Assembly: GCF_000725885.1 (NCBI RefSeq)
Contig: NZ_JODR01000013.1
Coordinates: 121,027 to 185,026, forward strand
Length of the DNA stretch: 64,000 nt
Reading direction: 5' to 3'
Source: Streptomyces albus subsp. albus
GTDB lineage: Bacteria; Actinomycetota; Actinomycetes; Streptomycetales; Streptomycetaceae
The notes under the pieces were generated by a model, which had not been told where the DNA came from, did not search any database, and saw nothing but the letters and a program-made list of their open reading frames with translations. The translations under genes and the position numbers were made by a program. This document shows, piece by piece, positions 45,485 to 53,751 of this stretch (position 1 is its first letter; each line of letters begins with the position of its first letter).

Positions 45485-46805
45485 ACCGGCCTCCTCGGGC
45501 CTTGTCGCACTCGGGTCGGCGGCCGTCCTGGCGCCTGTCGCGGTCGTCGCCGGGAGGGGCCGTGCGGTGGTCGGCCGCGGACCCGTCCACGCTGATTCTT
45601 GCCGGGGGAACGCGCGGTGTCAGCGGGGCCCGGCGGCGCCGGGCGCGGACGTACCCGGCCGCCGCGCCCAGCAGTACGAGGGTGAGCAGCGCGTACGGTG
45701 CCGCGAGCGGCTGCTGCCACCAGGACAGCCGCAGGTCGAGATCGCCCGCGTGGGGAACGAGCCACAGGCTGCGGGCGGTGAAGACGACGGCCGCGCAGCC
45801 GAGGCCCACCCGGGCCAGGAGGCGGCCCCGGCCGGGCGGGCGGCCCTCCCCGGCGGGCCCGGTGAGGCCCGCCGAGCGCGCCAGTTGTGCGAGCAGCGGT
45901 ACGCACCACACCCAGTGGTGCGACCAGCTGATGGGGGAGACGAGGAGCGCGACCAGGGCGGTGACCAGCAGGCCCCGGAACCCCTCGTCCGGGGTGCCGC
46001 CCAGGGAGCCGACCAGGGTGCCGTCCGCCGTGCCGGGCCGTCCGGGGCGCGGCGTCAGCCGCCGGGCCAGCCACAGCCCGGCGACGACCGCCAGCAGGGC
46101 GGGGACCAGCCACCGTGCCCCGGGTTCGGGGTCGTGCAGGAGCCGGGCGACCAGTCCTTGCAGGGACTGGTTGTCGACGATCCACGCCTTGCCGACCCGC
46201 GCCGTCTCGAACATCCTGCGGGTCCAGAAGTCCACGGTGGCGCCCGGCAGTAGGCACGCCCCCACGGCGACGCTCGCGGCGAACCCGGCCGCCGCCGTGG
46301 CCGCCGCCTTCACCCGTCCGGTGAGCAGCAGGTGGACGGCGAACAGCGCGGGCGTCAGTTTGATCCCCGCGGCCAGCCCTACGGCGAAGCCCTTGCCGCG
46401 TGCCGTGTCCGGCCGCCCCATGTCCCACAGCACGAGGCAGGCCAGGGCCAGGTTGATCTGGCCGAACAGCAGCGTCTGGAAGACCGGTTCGAGCCACAGT
46501 GCGCAGGCGGTGAGGGCGAGGACGACGGGGAGGGGCGCCGCCCTGCCGCGTACGGCGCGCAGCGACAGCCCGACCAGCAGGCCCAACAGCGCCACGTTCG
46601 CGGCGAGGAAGCCGGCCTTGGCGACGCTCAGCGGCACCAGTGCGACGGGCACGAACAGCAGCGCCGCGAGGGGCGGGTAGGTGGCGGGCAAATCCCATTC
46701 GGTGACGGTGAAGCCGTACAGATCGGTGCCGTCCAGCACCGCGCGGCCCTCGGCACGGTAGACCTGCACGTCGGCCATGGGCAGGCCCTGCACGGCGGCC
46801 AGCAC
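45345..46805 (-). CDS. GT87-family (DUF2029) membrane mannosyltransferase-like protein
   Basis: This is a polytopic membrane glycosyltransferase of the GT87/DUF2029 group, which uses polyprenyl-phosphate-mannose and includes mycobacterial PimE. It has roughly ten helices. Family landmarks are 'DVQVYRAEGRAVLDGTDLYGF' (catalytic Asp region), 'LPATYPPLAALLFVPV' and 'QINLALACLVLWDM'. GTG 46805 is the first standard start. However the same frame continues upstream into another hydrophobic stretch (ALCLLALSVGAFGVLAAV) to CTG 46916, directly after an in-frame TGA, with GAGGAG nearby. A rare CTG start or a frameshift is therefore possible. The last ~85 residues are hydrophilic and overlap the next gene. 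Confidence 0.82.
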   Translation of the reverse strand: MLAAVQGLPMADVQVYRAEGRAVLDGTDLYGFTVTEWDLPATYPPLAALLFVPVALVPLSVAKAGFLAANVALLGLLVGLSLRAVRGRAAPLPVVLALTACALWLEPVFQTLLFGQINLALACLVLWDMGRPDTARGKGFAVGLAAGIKLTPALFAVHLLLTGRVKAAATAAAGFAASVAVGACLLPGATVDFWTRRMFETARVGKAWIVDNQSLQGLVARLLHDPEPGARWLVPALLAVVAGLWLARRLTPRPGRPGTADGTLVGSLGGTPDEGFRGLLVTALVALLVSPISWSHHWVWCVPLLAQLARSAGLTGPAGEGRPPGRGRLLARVGLGCAAVVFTARSLWLVPHAGDLDLRLSWWQQPLAAPYALLTLVLLGAAAGYVRARRRRAPLTPRVPPARISVDGSAADHRTAPPGDDRDRRQDGRRPECDKARGGRCAKHDAGHSADRDPAPRPRGARTRDVPRDHLEGDGGPGRLRPPQLP

Positions 46806-47045
46806 GCCGAACGCCCCGACGGAGAGGGCGAGCAGACACAGCGCACCCGGCAGCGAGGTGAGGACCGTGAGAGCCGTGGGGCGCGCGGGACGGGGGATGG
46901 ACGGCGCCGCTGACAGTCACCCGTGCCGACTCCTCTTGCTCGTCGCCCGGCGCGCGCCCCGCCGGCCGGTCTTCCCGCGGGTCCCGCCGGACCGTGTGTT
47001 GCCCGGACCTGGGCGACGACCCTAATGGAGGCACCCGCCGGACCG

Positions 47046-47520
47046 GGAAACGCCGCCGGATCGTCGACGGGCCAGGAGACGCCGCCGGACCGTCGACGGG
47101 CCGGGAAACGCCGCCGGATCGTTGACGGGCCAGGAGACGCCGCCGGATCGTCGACGGGCCGGGAGACGCCGCCGGTGCACTGCCGGACCGCGCACGGCAC
47201 CGGAGCACGGCCGGACCGCGAACGGAACCGAAGCACTGCCGGACGCGAAACCGCACCGGAGCGCTCCCGGGACCGGAAAACCGCACCAGAGCACTGCCGG
47301 ACCACGGAACGGCACCGGGGCACGGCCGGGGCCGGGAATCGGCGCCGGAGCACCGCCGGACCGCGGAACGGCCCGAGGCGCCGCCAGGCCGCAAACGCCG
47401 CCAGGGCACTGCCAGGGCCGCGGAACGGCACCGGAGCACCACCGGGCCCAGGAAACCGCACCGGGGCCGGGAAACCGCACCGGAGCGCTACCGGGGCCCG
47501 CGGAACGCCGCCGGGCCGCT
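47046..47520. repeat. 29-bp minisatellite, about 16 units, within an 840-bp gap
   Basis: The gap 46917-47756 contains a long array. The first four units (47046-47161) are almost identical 29-mers beginning ggaaacgccgccggatcgtc. Further units degenerate progressively, to forms like AACGGCACCGGAGCACGGCCGGACCG, and indels appear. There are no unique spacers, so this is not a CRISPR array. Since 29 is not a multiple of 3, open frames across the region shift at every unit and are not credible genes. The final stretch (47530-47756) holds the HelD promoter region with short A/T-bearing segments. Confidence 0.88.
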
Positions 47521-47756
47521 GCTGCCCCGCCCCGGCGGCGAAAAACGTTCGCCGCGCGCCCGGCGGATGACTACAATCGCCGACTTGCCCCCTCGCCGCC
47601 CTCTCGTGGCCCCGAGGTGCCCGCCGCACGGAAACCGGCCGGGCCGTTCCGTACCCCTGTAGGTCCGCACAGTCCGACGCCGTGTGCTGCCCGCCTGCCG
47701 GAAGGGCACCGCCACGCGGCCGTACCGGTGTGCTCATGCCCTCCCGGAGGAGCCTG

Positions 47757-49898
47757 GTGAGCGTCCCACCCGCGTCCGCAGCGCCCGACGACAACGACCC
47801 GCTGGCCCGCGAACGGGCCCATCTGGCCGCCTCCCGCGCCGCGCTCCGCGCCATGCGCGCCGACGCGGAGGCGCTCGACATCCGCGACGTGGCCGCGAAC
47901 TGGGTCAACGCCGAGGTGCTGGCCTCCGGGATCGAGGCCCGGATCGCCTCGCTCGCCGACCTGGCCGACGCCCCCTTGTTCTTCGGCCGGCTCGACTACG
48001 GGCACCCGGTCGGTGCCCCCGAGGCGGAGGAGGACGACACCACCGGCCGCCTCTTCTACATCGGCCGCCGGCACGTGCACGACGCCGACGGCAACCCGAT
48101 GGTCGTGGACTGGCGCGCCCCCGTCTCGCAGCCGTTCTACCGCGCCTCCAAGAAGGACCCGCAGGACGTGCTGCTGCGCCGCCGGTTCGGCTACACCGGT
48201 GGGCAGCTGACCGCCTACGAGGACGAGCACCTGAGCGACCCGCACGAGGCGGAACGCGCCAGCGCGCTGCTCCAGGCCGAGATCGAACGCCCCCGCGTGG
48301 GCCCCATGCGGGACATCGTCGCGACGATCCAGCCCGAGCAGGACGCCATCGTGCGCGCGGGGCTGGAGGGCACCGTGTGCGTGCAGGGCGCGCCGGGCAC
48401 CGGAAAGACGGCCGTGGGCCTCCACCGGGTCGCGTACCTGCTGTACGCGCACCGCGAGCGGCTCACCCGTACGGGTGTCCTCGTCGTCGGCCCCAACGAC
48501 TCCTTCCTGCGCTACATCCAGCAGGTGCTGCCCGCCCTGGGCGAGGTGGAGGTCGGCCAGACGACGGTGGAGGGCCTGGTGGCCCGGCCCGACGTCCCGG
48601 TACGCGGCACCGACTCGCCCCGGGCCGCCCTCGTCAAGGGCGACGCCCGCATGGCGCGGGTGCTGCGCCGCGCGGTGCGCGCCGGGGTGCGCCCGCTGCC
48701 CGACGAACCGCTGGTGGTGGTGCGCGGATCGCGGCGCTGGCGGGTACCGGCCTGGGAGATCGAGGAGCTGGTGCGCGAACTGCTGGACCGCGACATGCGC
48801 TACGGCGCCGCCCGCGAGGCCCTGCCGCAGCGGATCGCGCACGCGGTGCTGGTCCGCATGGAACAGGCCGGGGAGGCGCCCGACGACCGCGTGCAGGACG
48901 CGGTGGCCCGCAGCGCGCCCGTCAAGGCGGTGGTGAAGCAGGTGTGGCCCGCCGTCGATCCGGCCAAGCTCGTCCTGCGGCTGCTGTCCGACCCCGCGTT
49001 CCTGGCCGAGCACGCCGAGGGGCTGCTCGACGAGGACGAACAGCGGGCGATCCTGTGGGAGAAGCCGCCGCGCGGGGTGCGCTCCGCCAAGTGGTCCCCC
49101 GCCGACGCCGTCCTGGTGGACGAGGCCGCCGACCTGGTGCAGCGCACCCCCTCCCTGGGCCATGTGGTGCTGGACGAGGCGCAGGACCTGTCCGCCATGC
49201 AGTACCGGGCGGTGGGGCGGCGCTGTTCGACCGGGTCGGCGACGGTGCTGGGCGACCTGGCGCAGGGCACCACCCCGTGGGCCACCGAGAGCTGGGCGGC
49301 GGCGCTGGAGCACCTGGGCAAACCGCAGGCCGGCGTGGAGGAGCTGACCGAGGGCTTCCGCGTGCCGCGCGAGGTGATCGCCTACGCCTCGCGGCTGCTG
49401 CCGTCGATCGCCCCCGGGCTGGCGCCGGCGACCTCGGTGCGCGAGTCCCCGGGCGACTTCACCGTGCGGCAGGCCGACGGCGCCTCGGACCAGGAGCCGG
49501 ACCGCACGGTGGTGGCCGCCTGCCGCCGTGCGCTGGAGCGGGAGGGGTCGATCGGGCTGATCGCCGCCGATTCGCGGATCGGCGCGCTGACGGCCGCACT
49601 CGGCGAGGCGGGGCTGCCGTTCCTCACCCCCGGTGACGAGACCAGCGCCGAGGTGCGGCTGACGCTGGTGCCGGCCACGCTGGCCAAGGGCCTGGAGTAC
49701 GACCACGTGGTGCTCGACGAGCCCGCCGCGATCGTCGCGGACGAACCGGACGAACGCACCGGGCTGCGGCGGCTGTACGTGGCACTGACGCGGGCGGTCT
49801 CCGGGCTCGCCGTGGTGCACGCCCGGCCGCTTCCGGCGGCGCTGGCCACCGGCCGGGAGGCGGCGCCGTCCACAGCGTTGACGGGGCAGTCGGCGTGA
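47757..49898 (+). CDS. HelD family RNA polymerase-associated helicase-like protein
   Basis: This 713-residue UvrD-like NTPase belongs to the HelD group that binds RNA polymerase and dislodges it from nucleic acid. It has an N-terminal coiled-coil arm (about 10-70, ARERAHLAASRAALRAMRADAEAL), Walker A GAPGTGKT (about 211-218), VVLDEAQDLSAMQYRAV motif II, and LTLVPATLAKGLEYDHVVLDEPAA with the C-terminal RLYVALTRAVSGLAVVH. GTG 47757 has GGAGGAG just upstream; ATG 47736 is the alternative. HelD relatives can protect against rifamycins, but no rifamycin-associated element was seen upstream. Confidence 0.92.
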   Translation: MSVPPASAAPDDNDPLARERAHLAASRAALRAMRADAEALDIRDVAANWVNAEVLASGIEARIASLADLADAPLFFGRLDYGHPVGAPEAEEDDTTGRLFYIGRRHVHDADGNPMVVDWRAPVSQPFYRASKKDPQDVLLRRRFGYTGGQLTAYEDEHLSDPHEAERASALLQAEIERPRVGPMRDIVATIQPEQDAIVRAGLEGTVCVQGAPGTGKTAVGLHRVAYLLYAHRERLTRTGVLVVGPNDSFLRYIQQVLPALGEVEVGQTTVEGLVARPDVPVRGTDSPRAALVKGDARMARVLRRAVRAGVRPLPDEPLVVVRGSRRWRVPAWEIEELVRELLDRDMRYGAAREALPQRIAHAVLVRMEQAGEAPDDRVQDAVARSAPVKAVVKQVWPAVDPAKLVLRLLSDPAFLAEHAEGLLDEDEQRAILWEKPPRGVRSAKWSPADAVLVDEAADLVQRTPSLGHVVLDEAQDLSAMQYRAVGRRCSTGSATVLGDLAQGTTPWATESWAAALEHLGKPQAGVEELTEGFRVPREVIAYASRLLPSIAPGLAPATSVRESPGDFTVRQADGASDQEPDRTVVAACRRALEREGSIGLIAADSRIGALTAALGEAGLPFLTPGDETSAEVRLTLVPATLAKGLEYDHVVLDEPAAIVADEPDERTGLRRLYVALTRAVSGLAVVHARPLPAALATGREAAPSTALTGQSA

Positions 49899-49901
49899 GG
49901 T

Positions 49902-49927
49902 CGTAACGTAGCCGTAACGTAGACGTT
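49902..49927. promoter_or_regulatory. Direct and inverted repeats upstream of dehydratase gene
   Basis: CGTAACGTAG occurs twice (49902-49911 and 49913-49922), spaced by one DNA turn. The second copy overlaps the palindrome AACGT-AG-ACGTT (49916-49927). TTGACG at 49878-49883 may be a -35. The regulator is unknown. Confidence 0.5.
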
Positions 49928-49963
49928 TGTCCGCTCACGTCCGAGCACGCCAGGAGTCGCGCC

Positions 49964-50971
49964 GTGCACCATCTTTCCTACGGGGATGTCAAAACCGCCG
50001 CCGATCGGGTCGCCGACGGCATTCGTCCGGTCGCGGTCGTGCGCGCGGACGCGGGCGAGGGTGCCGGGGCCGCCGGCAGCACCGGCGCGTACGAGCTGTA
50101 CTTCGCCCTGGAGTTCATGCAGCACACCGGCAGCTTCAAGGCGCGCGGCGCGCTCAACTTCCTCGTCGCCCACCGCGAGCGGGGCGAACTGCCCGAGGCG
50201 GGCGTCACGATCGCCTCGGGCGGCAACGCCGGCCTGGCCTGCGCCTGGGCGGCCCGCGGCCTGGGCGTGCCCGCCACCGTCTTCCTGCCGGAGACGGCCC
50301 CGCAGCTGAAGGTGGACCGGCTGCGCGGGTACGGGGCCGAGGTGCGGCTCGTGGGCACCGAGTACGCGGAAGCCGCCGCGGCCTGCGAGGCGTTCGCCGC
50401 CGAGACCGGCGCGCTGGCCTCCCACGCCTACGACCACCCGCTCATCGCGGCCGGCGCGGGCACGCTGGTCGAGGAGATCCGCTCCCAGGTGCCGCTGGTG
50501 GACACCGTGGTGGTGGCGGCCGGCGGCGGCGGGCTGTTCGCCGGGGTCGCCGCCGCGGCCCAGCACCACGGCATCCGCGTCGTCGCCGTCGAACCGGAAC
50601 GCTGCCGGGCGCTGAACGCGGCGCTGGAGGCCGGCCGCGTCGTGGACGTCGAGATCGACTCCGTGGCCGCCGACTCGCTGGGCGCCCGCCGGGCCACCCC
50701 CATGGCCCTCACCGCCGTCGGACACCGCAACATGCGCTCGGTGGTGGTGCCCGACACCGCCGTGACGGCGGCCCGGCACGGTCTGTGGGAGCACTACCGG
50801 CTGGCCGTGGAGAACGCCGCGGGCACAGCCGTCGCCGGTGTCGCGGGCGTCGCCGGATGCAGCACCGGCAGCGCCCCGTACGTACCCTCGCCCGGTGAAC
50901 GCGTCGTCGTGGTGCTGTGCGGCGCCAACGCCGACCCGGCCGAACCGGCCCAGCCCGCGGAAGGCCGCTGA
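49964..50971 (+). CDS. Serine/threonine dehydratase-like PLP enzyme
   Basis: This 335-residue fold-type II PLP enzyme has the cofactor Lys in GSFK59ARGA, the substrate-binding loop ASGGNAGLA and the phosphate-binding GGGGLFAG. The sequence fits threonine/serine dehydratase-like or racemase-like members. There is no C-terminal ACT domain, so it is not the allosteric biosynthetic IlvA. The GTG at 49964 is used. The next gene (alpha/beta hydrolase) begins 2 bp after its stop and is presumably cotranscribed. The exact substrate is not determined. Confidence 0.9.
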   Translation: MHHLSYGDVKTAADRVADGIRPVAVVRADAGEGAGAAGSTGAYELYFALEFMQHTGSFKARGALNFLVAHRERGELPEAGVTIASGGNAGLACAWAARGLGVPATVFLPETAPQLKVDRLRGYGAEVRLVGTEYAEAAAACEAFAAETGALASHAYDHPLIAAGAGTLVEEIRSQVPLVDTVVVAAGGGGLFAGVAAAAQHHGIRVVAVEPERCRALNAALEAGRVVDVEIDSVAADSLGARRATPMALTAVGHRNMRSVVVPDTAVTAARHGLWEHYRLAVENAAGTAVAGVAGVAGCSTGSAPYVPSPGERVVVVLCGANADPAEPAQPAEGR

Positions 50972-50973
50972 CG

Positions 50974-51735
50974 ATGAGACAACTGCGGCTGACCGACGCC
51001 TGGATACGCTGGGCCGACATACCCGGCTCGACCGACTCGGTGCGGGTCTTCCTGCACGGCCTGTGCGCCGCCTCGACCTTCGACTACTCGGAGATCGCCG
51101 TCCACCCGGCGCTGCGCACCACCGGCCATCGCTCCCTGCTCATAGACCTGTTCGGCTTCGGCTACAGCGACCGTCCCCGGGACTTCGGCTACACCCTGAC
51201 CGAGCACGCCGACGCGGTCGCCGCCGTACTGGACGCCGAACACGTCCGCGGCGCCGAGCTCGTCGGCCACTCCATGGGCGGGGCCGTCGCGCTGGTGCTG
51301 GCCGCCCGCCGCCCCGAACTGGTCGGCTCGCTCACCCTCGCCGAGGCCAACCTGCGTACCGGCGGCGGCGCCTGGAGCCGCAGGATCGCGGAGTGGGAGG
51401 AGGACGCGTTCGTCGCCCGGGGCCTGGCCACCTTCACCTCCGCCGAGGACGACCCCGCCTATCTGACCACCCTGCGGGCCGCGGCACCGCACGCCCTGTA
51501 CCGCAGCGCCGTCTCCCTGGTGCGGGCCGGCACCGCGGAACTCGGCGGTTTCCTCGCCGAGTTCCCCGGCCGCAAGGCGTTCCTGGTCGGCGCGGACAGC
51601 CGCCCCTACGACGAAGAGGCCGACGCCCTCGCCGCGGGCGCCCGCATCCTCACCGTCCCCGACGCCGGACACCCGATGCCCACCCAGAACCCGGCGGGGT
51701 ACGCCATGGCCGTCGCGGAGGCGTCCTTGCTGTGA
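50974..51735 (+). CDS. Alpha/beta hydrolase
   Basis: This 253-residue alpha/beta-hydrolase-fold protein has the oxyanion region VFLHGLCAAS, the nucleophile elbow GHS100MGG and the C-terminal catalytic His in VPDAGHPMP. There is no signal peptide. The ATG at 50974 starts two bases after the dehydratase stop, with GGAAGG upstream, implying an operon. An esterase, lipase or C-C hydrolase is possible. The stop is followed directly by a long repeat tract. Confidence 0.93.
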   Translation: MRQLRLTDAWIRWADIPGSTDSVRVFLHGLCAASTFDYSEIAVHPALRTTGHRSLLIDLFGFGYSDRPRDFGYTLTEHADAVAAVLDAEHVRGAELVGHSMGGAVALVLAARRPELVGSLTLAEANLRTGGGAWSRRIAEWEEDAFVARGLATFTSAEDDPAYLTTLRAAAPHALYRSAVSLVRAGTAELGGFLAEFPGRKAFLVGADSRPYDEEADALAAGARILTVPDAGHPMPTQNPAGYAMAVAEASLL

Positions 51736-51759
51736 CGGGCGGGGGCGCCGCGCCCTGGT

Positions 51760-52430
51760 ATCGGGGAGCCGCCCTGCTGGTGCGGCCCCTGTTAGTGGGG
51801 GGCCGCCTGCGGGCGCGTCCCCTGTTGAGGGGCGCCGCCTACTGGCGCGGCCCCTGCTGGAGGGAGTGCCCCCAACCGGCGCGCCCTCTGCTGGCGCGCC
51901 CTCTGCTGGCGGGGCTGGCGGGGCGCCGTTTGCGGGTGCGTCCCCTGCTGGAGGGGCGCCGCTTGCGGGTGCGCCCTCTGTTGGTGGGGGCCCTCTGCTG
52001 GTGCGTTCCCTATTGGAGGGGCGCCGCCCTACTGGCGGGGCCGCCGCCCTGCTGGCGCGCCCTCTGCTGGAGGGGGCCGCCTGCGGGTGCGTCCCTGTTG
52101 GCGGGGGCGCCGCCTGCGGGTGCGTCCCCTGCTGGAGGGCACCCCCCTGCTGGCGGGGCGCCTGCTGGAGGGGTGCCGCCTGCTGGCGCGGCCCCTGCTG
52201 GAGGGAATGCCTCCAACCGGCGCGCCCTCTGCTGGCGGGGCGCCGCCTGTGGGTGCCTCCCCTGCTGGAGTGCGCCCTCTGCTGGCGGGGCGCCGCCCTG
52301 CTGGCGCGTCCTCTGTTGGTGGAGGGCCGCCTGCGGGTGCGTCCCCTGCTGGAGGGGGCGCCGCCTGCCGGTGCGTCCCCTGTTGGAGGGCACCCCCCTG
52401 CTGGCGCGTCCCCTGTTGAGGAGCGCCGCC
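51760..52430. repeat. Large degenerate tandem-repeat tract (about 18/36-bp units)
   Basis: The 816-bp gap 51736-52551 is filled by variants of a two-part unit: GGGGCGCCGCCTGCGGGTGC followed by GTCCCCTGCTGGAG. The CTGCTGG or CTGTTGG core recurs throughout. A longer block with ccaaccggcgcgccctctgc occurs twice (about 51875 and 52211), showing segmental duplication. Because the unit is near a multiple of three, open frames run through it on both strands; they are low-complexity Ala/Gly/Pro/Arg and share no domain, so no gene is called. A promoter for YnfA may lie in the last ~100 bp. Confidence 0.85.
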
Positions 52431-52551
52431 CCGGCAGCCGGCTGGGCGGGAGGGCCTGGCCCTCGCGTCCGGTGCCCGGCGGCGGGGTGAGGGCCGGCGC
52501 CCGCCCACACGCGGACGTCGCCTGCCGTGGGGTTCGTGCGAAGCTGCCCGC

Positions 52552-52887
52552 ATGTTGATCCTCCGCTCCGTCGCCCTGTTCGCCGTGGCCGCGTTGTTCG
52601 AGATCGGCGGCGCCTGGCTGGTCTGGCAGGGCGTGCGCGAGAACCGCGGCTGGCTGTGGGCGGCCGGCGGTGTCCTGGCGCTCGGCGCCTACGGCTTCGT
52701 CGCCACTTTCCAGCCCGACGCCCACTTCGGCCGCGTCCTCGCCGCGTACGGCGGGATCTTCGTGGCCGGTTCGCTGCTGTGGGGCGTGGTCGCGGACGGC
52801 TACCGTCCCGACCGCTGGGACATCGCGGGCGCCCTGGTCTGTCTGGCAGGCATGGCCCTGATCATGTACGCCCCGCGGGGCGACTGA
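52552..52887 (+). CDS. YnfA (UPF0060) family small membrane protein
   Basis: This 111-residue protein has four hydrophobic helices and the family pattern '[18 protein letters not shown]' with '[10 protein letters not shown]'-like and '[23 protein letters not shown]' ends. UPF0060/YnfA is related to small multidrug-resistance (SMR) transporters and may export cationic compounds. The length is standard. It stands alone between the repeat tract and the convergent cutC gene. Confidence 0.93.
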   Translation: MLILRSVALFAVAALFEIGGAWLVWQGVRENRGWLWAAGGVLALGAYGFVATFQPDAHFGRVLAAYGGIFVAGSLLWGVVADGYRPDRWDIAGALVCLAGMALIMYAPRGD

Positions 52888-52973
52888 CGCCCGCCCTCCG
52901 GTCTCGGGCCGGGGGTTATGCCACCGCCGGGTGCGGGGGAAGAGCCGCGGCCCCTCCCCCACGCCCGGCGGCG

Positions 52974-53684
52974 TCAGTCCTGGGGAGCGTCCAGGAGGCG
53001 GCGCCAGGTGCGGACCGCTTCGGAGCTGACCGGGCCGGCCCAGCCGTGGGGGCGGGCGGCGCCCCCGATGTGGAAGGCCGTGATGCCGGCCCGCCGCAGC
53101 TCGGGCACGTGGGCAAGGGCGAGACCGCCGCCGACCAGGAGCCGGGGCGCGTACCCGGGCTCCCCCGCCGCGCTGCGGGCGGCTTCCGCGAGGAGGACGT
53201 CACGGCCGTCGGCGACGCCGTCGGCGGACCCGGCGGTCAGATAGGCGTCGAGGCCGGGCGCGTCGGCCAGGTGTTTGCGGAGGGCGTCGCGGTCCGCGGC
53301 ACGGTCGATCGCGCGGTGGAACGTCCACGGGCAGCCGGGCACGGCACCCGTCACCGCTTCGACGGCGCGCAGGTCCACCTGGCCGGCGTCGTCGAGGAAT
53401 CCGAGGACGAACTCCTCGGCGCCCTCCGCCCGCAGTGCGCGGGCCCGTTCGCACAGCGCCTCGATCCCGGCGTCGCCCCCGGCGTGGAAGCCGTCGGTGA
53501 GTCGCAGCATCACCCGAAGGGGGACGCCGACCGCCGCACGGATGGCGGCGACGGTCTCCCGGGAGGGGCTGAGCCCGTCGGCGGCGATGTCGGCGACCAC
53601 CTCAAGACGGTCGGCCCCTCCGGCCTCCGCGGCGGCAGCGTCCTCCGCGTCGAGCGCGATCACCTCAAGGATTGGTCTAGACAT
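52974..53684 (-). CDS. cutC: CutC family protein (copper homeostasis, TIM barrel)
   Basis: This 236-residue TIM-barrel protein has the family start 'LEVIALDAEDAAAAEAGGADRLEVVADIAADGLSPS', then 'VMLRLTDGFHAGG', 'FVLGFLDDAGQVDL', 'WTFHRAIDRAADRDALRK' and 'RLLVGGGLALAHVPEL'. CutC has been linked to copper tolerance, but its molecular role remains uncertain. The ATG at 53684 is used; CAGTCT 7 nt upstream could be a -10. It is divergent from the HD gene across only 67 bp. Confidence 0.92.
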   Translation of the reverse strand: MSRPILEVIALDAEDAAAAEAGGADRLEVVADIAADGLSPSRETVAAIRAAVGVPLRVMLRLTDGFHAGGDAGIEALCERARALRAEGAEEFVLGFLDDAGQVDLRAVEAVTGAVPGCPWTFHRAIDRAADRDALRKHLADAPGLDAYLTAGSADGVADGRDVLLAEAARSAAGEPGYAPRLLVGGGLALAHVPELRRAGITAFHIGGAARPHGWAGPVSSEAVRTWRRLLDAPQD

Positions 53685-53751
53685 ATCGCACAGACTGCCA
53701 TACGCCGTGCGGTGCTGGAAGACGCCGATCACCTCGGACCACAATCAGGGG

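Noticed and set aside
47046..47520. Possible CRISPR array (29-bp repeats, the common CRISPR repeat length)
   Set aside because: Units are directly adjacent, with no unique spacers, and degrade gradually; no cas genes are present in the window.
47530..47756. Rifamycin-associated element upstream of HelD
   Set aside because: No matching inverted repeat was found in the region before the start codon.
51736..52551. Repetitive protein genes on either strand in the 51.8-52.4 kb tract
   Set aside because: Several frames are open at once because of the repeat length; no ribosome site, signal or domain favours any of them.
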